Shown here piece by piece: positions 37,234-46,194 of a DNA stretch of 64,000 nucleotides. Below the pieces are notes generated by a model. The model was given only the letters and a program-made list of their open reading frames with translations, was not told the origin of the DNA and did not search any database. Each line of letters opens with the position of its first letter. Within the stretch, counting starts at the first letter, position 1. The stretch spans positions 372,001-436,000 of the forward strand of contig CAVUHC010000002.1 in the NCBI GenBank assembly GCA_963741135.1, given 5' to 3'. The position numbers were made by a program, and so were the translations under genes. The stretch is from Gp6-AA40 sp963741135. GTDB taxonomy: Bacteria; Acidobacteriota; Vicinamibacteria; Vicinamibacterales; UBA2999.

Positions 37234-37989
37234 CTATCCCTCCTGCGTGAACCCTTTCCAGCGGTAGTAGATCAACGCCACTTGCTCATAGATCGCGTCT
37301 CGACTAATCCTCAGCGCGGTATACCTGGGCAGCCATCGGCCCGCTCCTGCACGTGGCGGTTCGATGTCAGCAGGTGACGGCAAGAGCGTGACGTGTAACT
37401 GCATGGTATCGGCAATCGCCGCTATCCGCGGCATCTGAAGGCGTGACGCAACGACGGCCGCTACCTCATGTGGCTGCGCTCTCAGATAGTCGCGAACGGC
37501 GACCATCTGTTCGAACGTATTTGGCGGACGTGGATCGTGAGTAATCTGGCCCGCCGGAATCCCGCCCTCCAACAGCCGCCCCTGGAGCCAATCGTCCCCG
37601 AACAGCATGAGACGCGCCGACGGCCACGCGGTATGGGCACGCAAAGTCTCGCTCGCTCGACCTCGAACATTATCCCCACCGAGCGTAATGACGACGTCAG
37701 CGGCCGGGAGACGCGTGAGATCTGGAACGGGACGGTACTGCGTCAACGCATCGGCGATGTGGAGAGCGGCCGCGGGTGTCGCAAGTACGAGATACACGGA
37801 AATTACCGCAAACAGCCACGCTCGTCCGAGGATGGGGCGGCGCCAGACGTGGATCAGAAGGAAGCCGAACGCGCTACAGAGCACGAGAAATCCGTAGGAA
37901 CCGGGAGCACCTACGAGCTTGAGCGTGCTGACTATCAAGGCAATCACGGTACACGAAAACGCCGCGCCGAAGACTCGGCGCGGCGTCAA
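37234..37989 (-). CDS. YdcF/ElyC-type DUF218 membrane protein
   Basis: A protein of up to 251 residues with three N-terminal membrane segments and a DUF218 (YdcF-like) domain: VVITLGGDNVRGRASET, LMLFGDDWLQGRLL, NTFEQMVAVRDYL and a terminal helix. Family members act in envelope or exopolysaccharide synthesis. The frame begins with a TTG at 37989 that lies just 5' of a terminator hairpin and has no ribosome site; a GTG at 37947 is a plausible real start, and about 15 residues would then be lost. It follows a PEP-CTERM gene 16 bases away. Confidence 0.75.
   Translation of the reverse strand: MTPRRVFGAAFSCTVIALIVSTLKLVGAPGSYGFLVLCSAFGFLLIHVWRRPILGRAWLFAVISVYLVLATPAAALHIADALTQYRPVPDLTRLPAADVVITLGGDNVRGRASETLRAHTAWPSARLMLFGDDWLQGRLLEGGIPAGQITHDPRPPNTFEQMVAVRDYLRAQPHEVAAVVASRLQMPRIAAIADTMQLHVTLLPSPADIEPPRAGAGRWLPRYTALRISRDAIYEQVALIYYRWKGFTQEG
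37953..37986 (-). terminator. Terminator of the PEP-CTERM gene, overlapping the start of the DUF218 gene
   Basis: On the minus strand ACGCCGCGCCGA pairs perfectly over 12 bp with TCGGCGCGGCGT across a short loop, followed by TTTTCG. It begins about 20 bases after the stop at 38006 and covers the first codons of the frame opening at 37989. Confidence 0.75.
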
Positions 37990-38005
37990 AAATCGACGGA
38001 GGAGA

Positions 38006-38974
38006 CTACAGTGTCTGCGCTATCGCCTTCGTGGCAGCCTGCTGCTTCCGGCGCCACGCATACAGCCCGGCCAAACCAAGGCCCATGAGCGTGAGGCTTG
38101 CCGGCTCAGGAACGGCCTGGACACCACCCCCACCACCTGTAGTGGTGAGCACAAAGTAGACCCCGTCGTTCAAGAAGTGACAATCAGGATCAAGGGCAAT
38201 CGCGATGTCGCCACCGTTCGCAATGTAATTGTTCAAGCTCAGAATCTGGGCCGCATTGAAGTTGTACTTATAGTCTTCGGCGGTTTGCGAAAATGACTGG
38301 TTTGCATTGCCGTTGGCACCGGTGAGCCAGCCCTCAGTACGGCCGCTGCCAAGTAACGCAGTAGTTCCCAGAGGCGTATTTGCCGTGCCATTCGCAACGA
38401 GCAGGCCCTGTCCTCCGGTCGCGCCCCCCGACAGCGGGGCGTTGTATAGACCGGCGGCGGTGGAGGCGAAGTTGTCTACAAGCGACGTCGGAGTTGCCGT
38501 GTTGTCATCGTTTGCCGTGTACGCGTTCTGCTGGCCTCCGTTCCAAGAGCCGGGCACGGGGTCGGGCAGAAGCGCGGACACGCCGGGAGTAAAGGCAGCC
38601 GAACCGGGACTGTCCTGCGATCCAGGCAACTTATTCGCCGCAGGCGTCAACGCGGTGTCAAGGAGATGTGCGAACAGCCTGTTCGGATTGAGAGGGTTTG
38701 GGTCCGCCCAGTTCCTGATGTTATCGAAGAACAGATAGGCGCCCGTCACCGTTCCGCCTCCAGTCGCAGCAATCAACGTGTTGATACCGGTGATCTTCCA
38801 CGTGTACACGTTGTGATGATCGAGGTCCTGGAGATCGGGGGTGTTTGGAACGTAGGTGAGCGTGGCCGCGGAGGCGGTCCCGTGCATACCTGCCAACAGA
38901 GCTCCCACTACGACCATCAGGCGGGTGCGCCTGAACAGAGATGACATTTCAGAAACTGAGGACCTAAGTATCAC
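38006..38974 (-). CDS. PEP-CTERM sorting-signal protein
   Basis: A 322-residue exported protein with a signal peptide (about 16-36, ending TASA), a Gly/Asn/Thr-rich body including NLNNYIANGGDIAIALDPDC-like beta sequence, and the tail VPEPASLTLMGLGLAGLYAWRRK from residue 288. A GGAGG five bases before the GTG at 38974 marks that as the start; an internal ATG at 38947 has no ribosome site. A perfect -24/-12 element lies 52 bases upstream and a terminator follows. The body resembles no enzyme I know. Confidence 0.92.
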   Translation of the reverse strand: MILRSSVSEMSSLFRRTRLMVVVGALLAGMHGTASAATLTYVPNTPDLQDLDHHNVYTWKITGINTLIAATGGGTVTGAYLFFDNIRNWADPNPLNPNRLFAHLLDTALTPAANKLPGSQDSPGSAAFTPGVSALLPDPVPGSWNGGQQNAYTANDDNTATPTSLVDNFASTAAGLYNAPLSGGATGGQGLLVANGTANTPLGTTALLGSGRTEGWLTGANGNANQSFSQTAEDYKYNFNAAQILSLNNYIANGGDIAIALDPDCHFLNDGVYFVLTTTGGGGGVQAVPEPASLTLMGLGLAGLYAWRRKQQAATKAIAQTL

Positions 38975-39025
38975 GAGCGCCTCCGGCGGTTAAGCCTGCA
39001 GATTATTCGGTTCGCCAATGGTTGA

Positions 39026-39040
39026 GCAATCCGTGAGCCA
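39026..39040 (-). promoter_or_regulatory. Sigma-54 (-24/-12) promoter of a PEP-CTERM gene
   Basis: Minus strand TGGCTCACGGATTGC fits TGGC-N7-TTGC exactly, 52 bases before the GTG at 38974. The remainder of the divergent region 39041-39376 holds the unidentified promoter of the TPR gene at 39377; I see no other feature in it. Confidence 0.78.
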
Positions 39041-39376
39041 GCAAAACGAAACTTCGTACGTGCCTCAAAACGGCCTTGTTTTGTTGAATATATTGGCTGA
39101 ACGCTGTTGTTCTGAGAATCAAGTACGGCGATAAAGTTCGGCGACACGGCGAATTTAGTGGGCACCACAGAGACTGCTGAATCGTGATCCGAATCGGCGC
39201 CCGGGAAGACCTCGAAGGCAGTCAGGTAAGGACATAAGTCCTTTGAGCGGCAGACTTTTTCGCCCCCAACGCAGATGGCGCCTGCGCGCGAATTCATAAG
39301 ATACGCATTATCAATACGTTAAGAGGTCTGTCCTTTTCGGCTCCGGCCGGTGAGGTGTTTGCTCAATTCACTAGTG

Positions 39377-41677
39377 ATGGGCTGCTTATCTCCCAAACGA
39401 TCATCCGGGATTATTCGAGCGTGCGCACTGATCGCGGTGCCGATTCTCCTGGCCGGAGCCTGTTCGAAAAACCCTGAGGCCGCACTACAGGAACACATCC
39501 AGACTGGCGACGAATATGCGGCGAAAAAGCAATTCCAGGAAGCCGTCATCGAGTACAAGCTCGCGCTCCAGACAGATCCCCAGTCCGCCGCGGCGTACTT
39601 CAAACTCGGAGAGTCGTACGCGGCCATAAGCGACGTCCGCAACGCGCTCCCGGCGTACGTCCGCGCCGCGGATTTGGATCCGGACAATGTCGACGCACAG
39701 CTGAAGGCCGGCAATCTGTTGCTACTGGCGCGCCAATACGACGAAGCCAAGGCTCGCGCCCGCGAGACCCTCAAGAGGCACCCGGACAACGCAGGGGCGT
39801 TGTTGATGTTGGGAAACGCCCTGGCCGGACTCCGGAGCTTCGATGAGGCAGTGGCGGCAAACGAGCGGGCGACATCGCTTGATCCAAAGCGTTCCGGATT
39901 ATTCATGAACCTCGGCACGCTTCAATTCATTTCGGGCAACAAGAACGAGGCGGAGGCCGCGTATCTCAAGGCGGTTCAAACGGAGCCGAACTCGCCAGAG
40001 ACGCATCTGGGCCTGGCCACCTTCTACTGGGCTTCAGGCAAGCTGGGGAGCGCCGAGCGGGAGATGATGACCGCTCTCGCTATTGATCCAAACCACATCG
40101 CCACGAATCGGGAACTGGCCGACCTCTACCGAGCGGCCGGACGACCTGGCCAGGCCGAGGCGTATCTCAAGAAAGTCGTCGCGCTCACCAATGACCGCCC
40201 GTCGAAGATTTCGCTGTCTGACTACTACCTGTCAGTGGGCCGCCTGCCGGAAGCGATCGCGATTCTCGAGCAACTCAGCACGGAGGTGGGGGCGTTCGCG
40301 GCTGCCAAGATCCGTATCGCGCTGATCGATTACGTCAGTGGACGGCGCGGCGAGGCGGCCAACAAGTTGAACGAAGTGCTGGCGCGTGAACCCAAGAACG
40401 CAGACGCAATGGCCATCCGTGCACACGTGCTCCTCGGCGATCGGAAACTGCCGGAGGCGCAGGCACAGGCGGATGCCGCCATCTCAGTCGACCCTAACTC
40501 GACGCTTGCACACTTCGCCCGCGGCAAGGTCATGCTCGCGCTCGGACGGACCGACGACGCGAGAAAATCGTTCCGCGAAGTGATTCGGCTCGACCCGCGC
40601 GCGGGTGAAGCGGACGTAGAGCTGGCGCAACTCAGTCTGCGGGCCAGCGAAATCGACTCGGCGATCGCGTTTGCGGATCAGGCCGTTGTCATCATGCCTG
40701 GCGATGTCGAAGCCCGGCTCACCCTTGCCCGGACGCTCATGGTGCGAGAGTCGGACGTACCCCGTGCGGAGGCTCAAGTCCGTCTGCTATTGCAAGCCTT
40801 CCCAGCGTCGGCGGAGGTTCAGCAGGTGCGCGGCGAGCTCGCGCTTGCCAAGGGCGACATCAAGACCGCGACGCAGGCGTTCGAGCGGGCGCTGGCGCTC
40901 AACCCGGCGTCCTGGGGCAGCCTGACTCAACTCGTGACGATGGACGTGAAGGCTAAGCGCCTCGCGAACGCTCGCGTCCGCGTGGACGCGGCGCTCGCGA
41001 AATCGCCAAATGCGCCCGAAGCGCTCCTCCTCGCGGCAAAGACCTACGCCGCGAACAACAACAGTCAGGTGGCGGAGAAGTACCTGAAACGCGCGATCGA
41101 GCTCGATCCATCGAACCTGGAGGCGTACACCACGCTGGCTGCGCTCTACCTCATCGATCGCAGGCTTGGTAACGCAAGAGATGAGTTCATCCAGATCGCG
41201 CAGCGGGAGCCGACCTCCGTTGCACCCGCAACGATGGTGGGGATCATCTCGGACGCGCAGGGCGATCGCGCCACCGCAGCGACCTGGTACGACAAAGCAT
41301 TGCGGATCGATCCCCGCACGGCGCCCGCCGCGAACAACCTCGCGTGGATCTACGCTGAACGTGGCGAAAATCTCGATGCCGCCCTGCAGCTCGCGCAGAC
41401 AGCGTATGCGGCGCTCCCAGGCTTGCCGGAGGTAACTGATACGCTCGCATGGGTCTACTATAAGAAGGATCTGCCGTCGTTAGCGCTGCCGATGATGCTG
41501 CGCACGGTTGAATTGGACAAAACCAATCCTCAGTACCATTTTCACCTTGGCATGCTGTACGCCAAGAACGGCGACGACAACAAAGCACGGGCGGCGCTAC
41601 AGCGAGCGCTGCAGCTTCGGCCCGACTTCGAAGGCTCGGACGAGGCGCGACGTGCGCTTGCGTCCTTACTTTATTGA
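39377..41677 (+). CDS. Third TPR-repeat lipoprotein, PrsT-like
   Basis: A 766-residue lipoprotein. The signal peptide ends in the lipobox LAGAC (about residue 29), after which tetratricopeptide repeats run to the end, with AYVRAADLDPDNVDAQLKAG early and AANNLAWIYAERGENLDAAL late, closely parallel to the proteins at 27225 and 31065. The ATG at 39377 is preferred over a GTG at 39350, though neither has a good ribosome site. Divergent from the PEP-CTERM gene at 38974, and separate from the exosortase operon by about 6 kb. Presumably a paralogue serving the same export or assembly task. Confidence 0.87.
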   Translation: MGCLSPKRSSGIIRACALIAVPILLAGACSKNPEAALQEHIQTGDEYAAKKQFQEAVIEYKLALQTDPQSAAAYFKLGESYAAISDVRNALPAYVRAADLDPDNVDAQLKAGNLLLLARQYDEAKARARETLKRHPDNAGALLMLGNALAGLRSFDEAVAANERATSLDPKRSGLFMNLGTLQFISGNKNEAEAAYLKAVQTEPNSPETHLGLATFYWASGKLGSAEREMMTALAIDPNHIATNRELADLYRAAGRPGQAEAYLKKVVALTNDRPSKISLSDYYLSVGRLPEAIAILEQLSTEVGAFAAAKIRIALIDYVSGRRGEAANKLNEVLAREPKNADAMAIRAHVLLGDRKLPEAQAQADAAISVDPNSTLAHFARGKVMLALGRTDDARKSFREVIRLDPRAGEADVELAQLSLRASEIDSAIAFADQAVVIMPGDVEARLTLARTLMVRESDVPRAEAQVRLLLQAFPASAEVQQVRGELALAKGDIKTATQAFERALALNPASWGSLTQLVTMDVKAKRLANARVRVDAALAKSPNAPEALLLAAKTYAANNNSQVAEKYLKRAIELDPSNLEAYTTLAALYLIDRRLGNARDEFIQIAQREPTSVAPATMVGIISDAQGDRATAATWYDKALRIDPRTAPAANNLAWIYAERGENLDAALQLAQTAYAALPGLPEVTDTLAWVYYKKDLPSLALPMMLRTVELDKTNPQYHFHLGMLYAKNGDDNKARAALQRALQLRPDFEGSDEARRALASLLY

Positions 41678-41768
41678 AGCCGAATCCAAAGCAAGAACCA
41701 AGACCCCGACAACCCCGGCGCGAGCTGGCGTCCTCTCGGACTAACCCGAGCGAACCGATCAACCCCTG

Positions 41769-43640
41769 CTAACGACCCGTCCCGAGCTTGGCCAGCGCTG
41801 AGCGCACTTGACGTACTTCGTCGCGTGATTCGAGCGACGGATCCAGGCGAAGCGCTTCCTTCAGCTCGATCTCGGCAACGGCGCGCGCGCCACTTGCGGC
41901 GTAGATGACAGCCGCATGAAGACGTATCTCGGGATTGCCCCTGGCGCGTACGACGGCTTCGGCAATCTGCTTTGCAGCCGTCGCATCATCGCCGAGCAGA
42001 TGTTCAATCCACGCCAGTGTATCGAGCACAGTTCCGTCGTTCGGAGCTCCAGCCGCTGCGCGTTTCGCCAGCGGGAGCGCCTCGGCGGGAGACTTCTGGC
42101 GGACTGCCATCGAGTAGGCAAGATTGTTCAAGGCAATCGCATTGTTTGGCTGCACGTCGAGCACGCGTTGATACCGCTCGGCGGCACGATCAAATTGTTC
42201 CGCCTGCTCGTAGAGCAGCGCGAGTTGAAGCTCGAAAGGGGCGACGTTAGGAGCATTTTTCGTGGCTTCTTCGAGGGCCACACGGGCAGCGTCCCGGTCA
42301 CCGCCTGTGGTGACCAACGTCTCGGCGCGAACGACGAGGCGCAGCGTGGATTCCGCCACGCCCGGGAATTGCCGGATCGCCGCCGCAATACGTCGCGCCG
42401 AGAACGACCCGGGAAGTGCGGTGGTCGAATCTATGGGGTCTTCGATCTCCTCCCGCGACAGAGGCTTTCTCGGGAACGGAGCACACAACGGATCGCCCAC
42501 GACGACCGTCTGCCAGCTGAGATGCGGCGTCGCGAGATAGAACGCCTCGATCAGATTGAAGCCGGCAACGTACGCGGGAAAAAGGATCTCGGGCCGCACC
42601 GTGCTCTGAAGGTACGGCTCAGCGACGTGACCAGCAACACCCGTCGCGCCTTCGTGAATCAAGTCGCCGATGAGCGACTGAGGGGTGCCGCCGAACCATT
42701 TCGCCGGATCTGCGGAATCACTCGGCACCCAATCGGCGGGCGGCTGCTTGAACGTGCGGGCGTCGCTGCTGACGAATGTTGCTGCAAGTGAGCCAGGTAC
42801 GAATCCCATTCCGAACGTGCGCACGCGATTCCGGGGATCGTTCGATCCCCAGGAGTAGTAGCCAAGGACGTTCGGCACATTCCGCACGCCTTGCGGCGAC
42901 GAGTCGAGCATGACGCGGTCGCCCATATCCTGGGCCTCCAATCGCTTCGCCGCGACCTCCAGCCAATCCTCTCCGGTCCGGTTCACCAGCGCGGCTCGCT
43001 GATCGAGGACGAACTTCCCCTCGGAGCCTGCGCTCTTCGCTTTGTCGACGAGCGCGAGCGCCTCCTCCACGGTGAACGCATCAAGGCGAGAGACAAGATA
43101 GATGTCCTGCTCACGATGCGTGAAGCGGCTGGCATCCCGCACCTCCTTCGCCCCGAGATAGTAGGGATTGTTCACGCGACCCGCGGGCGGAATCTGCTGG
43201 CCGATCATTCGACGGTAGAGAAGCGTCAGCTCCGAGTCGACGCTTGCAACCGTGCCGTTGACCCCGCCGGTGCCGTTGATGCGAAGGGGAATGCCCTTGG
43301 TGAGGACGATGTAGAGAATCCGATCCTGCAGGCGCTGTCGCGCCAACGCGAACGCGATCGGTCCTTCAATAGTGGACTGATACGCGACCCGATCAATTGT
43401 TTCGTCCTGGCTCGTCCGAACGCGGATCACGTTGGACGCAGGGATGGCGCGCTGACGCACGTAGTACTCGCCGATTTGCTGGGAGACGGCGCTGCTCTCA
43501 TTGATGACCACGGCCACGTTCGCTGCGGTCTGCGCAACGCTGAGGGCCGGCGAACCGAAAACCATGACCAAAAGGATGGTCGCGAGCCCCAGCCGACTCG
43601 CAGGTCGTTCGGACGCACCGGACTGAATCGTTCCACTCAT
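41769..43640 (-). CDS. TIGR03790-type secreted protein with C-terminal TPR
   Basis: A 623-residue exported protein. From the ATG at 43640 a signal peptide ends near LSVAQ. The first 400 residues match the TIGR03790 family by VAVVINESSAVSQQIGEYYV and RQRAIPASNVIRV at the N terminus, with YIVLTKGIPLRING and SWQTVVVGDPLCAPF further on. The last 200 residues are tetratricopeptide repeats (PNNAIALNNLAYSM). The function of the family is unknown, and TPR fusion suggests a scaffold role. Convergent with the third TPR lipoprotein. The frame is open to 43970 but the extra residues are not protein-like. Confidence 0.78.
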   Translation of the reverse strand: MSGTIQSGASERPASRLGLATILLVMVFGSPALSVAQTAANVAVVINESSAVSQQIGEYYVRQRAIPASNVIRVRTSQDETIDRVAYQSTIEGPIAFALARQRLQDRILYIVLTKGIPLRINGTGGVNGTVASVDSELTLLYRRMIGQQIPPAGRVNNPYYLGAKEVRDASRFTHREQDIYLVSRLDAFTVEEALALVDKAKSAGSEGKFVLDQRAALVNRTGEDWLEVAAKRLEAQDMGDRVMLDSSPQGVRNVPNVLGYYSWGSNDPRNRVRTFGMGFVPGSLAATFVSSDARTFKQPPADWVPSDSADPAKWFGGTPQSLIGDLIHEGATGVAGHVAEPYLQSTVRPEILFPAYVAGFNLIEAFYLATPHLSWQTVVVGDPLCAPFPRKPLSREEIEDPIDSTTALPGSFSARRIAAAIRQFPGVAESTLRLVVRAETLVTTGGDRDAARVALEEATKNAPNVAPFELQLALLYEQAEQFDRAAERYQRVLDVQPNNAIALNNLAYSMAVRQKSPAEALPLAKRAAAGAPNDGTVLDTLAWIEHLLGDDATAAKQIAEAVVRARGNPEIRLHAAVIYAASGARAVAEIELKEALRLDPSLESRDEVRQVRSALAKLGTGR

Positions 43641-44007
43641 AGTTGTCTTCTCGGTTGAGGCATGTGCCGACCTTGGGATGATACTCAAGTCGTTGAAACG
43701 CCAGGGTCTATCCTGGGCGGTCGGACGGCAATTACATTTGTGAACTTTCGGCCACTTTTTTGCACAGCTTGAGAACGCGCGGATTCGACGTGGCCGCCTA
43801 CCACGACTCTCACTTGGCGCAAATTTCGACTGCTCAGCCCTTTGATAGACGAAAAGCAAGCCGGGTGGTGCGTGGTGTGCGCGCCGACGGAAGGCTTGCG
43901 GCCTTCTGTTCGAAGAACAAAGTCTGCCCCTGCGCGCATTCTGCGTGGCTACAGGTGAAGCAGCGGGCACGGCCAGTAGACAGGCTTACGCGGTTGAGCG
44001 GGCTCCG
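43641..44007. other. Divergent intergenic region
   Basis: About 370 bases between divergent genes. It holds a small hairpin (GAAGGC/GCCTTC near 43889-43905). I see no -24/-12 element and no clear -35/-10 pair. Confidence 0.35.
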
Positions 44008-44553
44008 ATGACACCACGCGATGCTGCCGGCGCCCCCCCCTCAGCCCTGACGGCGATCGTCGTCGAGCCGACGCTCGTGGACATCTGGTTCGCCGTCTCC
44101 GGCCTCGCCAATAGCGGATTCCATATCACGGTGGCAGAAAGCTTTCTCGAAGCGAAGGCGCTGATCGATAAGCAGCCACCTGCCGTGCTGATTACTGATG
44201 TCCGTCTCCGCGAGTACAACGGCCTGCATCTCGTGCTGCGAGGAAAAGCTGCGCGGCCCGACATGGCGGCCATCGTCGTCACCACGGTCGCCGACCCGGT
44301 GCTTCAGGCCGAAGCCGAACGCATGAATGCGACGTTCATTCTGAAGCCGACGACCAGGCAGGAATTCCTCGCGGCCGTCTATCGGACCGTCTTTCGTTCG
44401 ACGGAAGACCCTGCTCCGATTCGTCCGAGCTTCGAGCGCCGAGTCGCGGAGCGTCGCCTCCCTGAGAAGGCGATGTCCAATTCGGAGCGGCGAGTGGCGG
44501 AGCGGCGGAGAAGATTCGGAGCCGCGCCGACGCACAATCTTCTGATGAATTGA
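44008..44553 (+). CDS. Response-regulator receiver-like protein with a basic tail
   Basis: A 181-residue protein with a receiver-type domain: the phospho-acceptor Asp64 lies in LITDVRLREYNG, the conserved Thr in IVVTTVAD and the Lys in FILKPTT. The usual acidic pair at the end of strand 1 is reduced to VVEP (Glu20). There is no DNA-binding domain; instead a C-terminal arginine-rich stretch holds ERRVAERR twice. Start at the ATG at 44008; the frame is open from 43945 without conserved residues. It may be a single-domain signalling protein or a degenerate receiver. No kinase is adjacent. Confidence 0.7.
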   Translation: MTPRDAAGAPPSALTAIVVEPTLVDIWFAVSGLANSGFHITVAESFLEAKALIDKQPPAVLITDVRLREYNGLHLVLRGKAARPDMAAIVVTTVADPVLQAEAERMNATFILKPTTRQEFLAAVYRTVFRSTEDPAPIRPSFERRVAERRLPEKAMSNSERRVAERRRRFGAAPTHNLLMN

Positions 44554-44628
44554 TCACGGTTGAGTGTCGCCAGCCAATTCACAACGTGGAAGTAACTTTT
44601 TCACGTTGCGGGAATCAGGCAATGACGC

Positions 44629-46017
44629 TCAATGCAACTGTAACGGCGTAAGTTCCAGAATCGACAGGTTTCCCTCGATAGCTGCGGACGAGACGACGTA
44701 GGTTTTCGAGCGCGCGCCGGCGACAGCCGCGATGGCACGCTTCGAGTCGGGCAGCTCAATCACGTCGGCGTCAGCCGGACCGTCTGGTGTAGTCAGAACA
44801 CGATTCAGACGATTCGACCTGTCGATCAGAAACAGGGTATTCCCAAGCGAGGCAGTTTCACCAGCCGCAGCGCCGCTGGCCAATCGTGCCGCAGCGGTCC
44901 CCGGTGTCACGGGAACCGTGCCGAGCACTCGAGGCCACTGGACTGAGGGCGCTCCTATATCAATTCGCGACAACCACGAAGAAGTGCGATCCAGACCGGT
45001 CACCAACAGTTGCCCTTCACCGTTCCAGGCGAATGCTGAAGGCTGATCGAAACCGCGCGCCAGAATGGGCGAGGCGTTACTGTTTTGCGAGGGCACCGTG
45101 CCGTCCGGGTTGAATCGAAGGATAAACCCGCTGTAGGCGTCTCGCGTTGAGCGAGCGTCTGCAACCGACGGCATTGCCACGTAGATACGCCCAGCTGAAT
45201 CCGTTGTGAAGATGCCTTCGGCGCCACTCGGAAACGCCAGGGCCGGGATGATGACGGCGCGCTCACCAAGCACACCTTGCAGTTCCCGATAGCGAACGAC
45301 GCTCAGCTCATGGCTCCCGTCTCTCGCGACTTCGACTTCACCCACGTACACGAAATGGGTTGTCGTGAAAGCCGAGTCGAGCGCGATGCCGCTGAGACGT
45401 ACGGCAGTGTCAGAGATCGTCAGAGCGGGGAAAGCGGCAAGCCGCCCCTCGACGATGACGCGGATCTGCTGCCCGCTGTCAATGAAGAACACCCGATCGT
45501 CTGACGCTGCTGCGAGCCCGGTGATCGGCCGCGGAGTCTGGAGAAGCGTTCGAACCGTGTAGCACTGGTGCGTCGCCATGTCAGCACAGATCTGCGCCGG
45601 GGCAAACGAGTCGGAACGCGTGGCCGCGACCGCTGTCGACGCCGTTGCCCGCACCGGCTCCGAATACGTCAGAGACATCGGCGCGACAAAAGGCGTCCCG
45701 ATCGTCGACACCTCCTGTGAACGCGGCCCAGGCAAGAGATCCGTCGAGTAGGCAGCGACAGAAAAGTAGTAGCTCTGATTGTCGACCGCTTCCGCGTACA
45801 CAAACGACGTGGCCTTCCCGACGTCATATCGTCCTGTGTAAACCCCGGGCTCCCTGCCGACATAGACCACATAGCCGCTCACACTTGGTTCCGGATTCGG
45901 ATCCCAGGCGACCGTGATCGAACGGGCAGCGACGACGGATGGCGCTGCGAGAAAGATGACAGCGAGGATCGCGCCACACGTGAAGCGGCAGACGGCTGAA
46001 CGGTACGAATTTCCCAG
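44629..46017 (-). CDS. Secreted FN3 plus beta-propeller-like protein; start uncertain
   Basis: A protein of about 462 residues. An N-terminal fibronectin-III domain (ITVAWDPNPEPSVSGYVVYV) is followed by repeated beta-sheet segments with the spacing of a propeller (FVYVGEVEVARDGSHEL, AGRIYVAMPSVAD, AWNGEGQLLVTGLD). The standard start codon GTG at 45882 cuts into the FN3 domain. Upstream the frame continues through a signal peptide (AVCRFTCGAILAVIFLAAPS) to a CTG at 46017 that sits five bases after GGAGG, so I extend the gene to there. No ATG, GTG or TTG exists at that point; a non-AUG start or a sequence error is possible. Confidence 0.6.
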   Translation of the reverse strand: MGNSYRSAVCRFTCGAILAVIFLAAPSVVAARSITVAWDPNPEPSVSGYVVYVGREPGVYTGRYDVGKATSFVYAEAVDNQSYYFSVAAYSTDLLPGPRSQEVSTIGTPFVAPMSLTYSEPVRATASTAVAATRSDSFAPAQICADMATHQCYTVRTLLQTPRPITGLAAASDDRVFFIDSGQQIRVIVEGRLAAFPALTISDTAVRLSGIALDSAFTTTHFVYVGEVEVARDGSHELSVVRYRELQGVLGERAVIIPALAFPSGAEGIFTTDSAGRIYVAMPSVADARSTRDAYSGFILRFNPDGTVPSQNSNASPILARGFDQPSAFAWNGEGQLLVTGLDRTSSWLSRIDIGAPSVQWPRVLGTVPVTPGTAAARLASGAAAGETASLGNTLFLIDRSNRLNRVLTTPDGPADADVIELPDSKRAIAAVAGARSKTYVVSSAAIEGNLSILELTPLQLH

Positions 46018-46194
46018 CGAAGCCTCCGTAAACGTACGAGGAGTACGGGTGATTATAGCGGAGAGACAGCGCAGCGCACGCCCCGAACGACTGCAGGTGT
46101 CACGCGTCTTATCGGCATCAACAAGGCGCGTGACCAGAGGGAGTACGGCCTTGCTGTGGTTCGGCCAAGGCCATACAATTGCCGGTCTTGGCTC

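Noticed and set aside
39348..39362. CGGTGAGGTGTTTGC as a sigma-54 promoter for the third TPR gene
   Set aside because: GG and TTGC are spaced correctly, but it would leave almost no leader before the ATG at 39377, unlike all the other sites.
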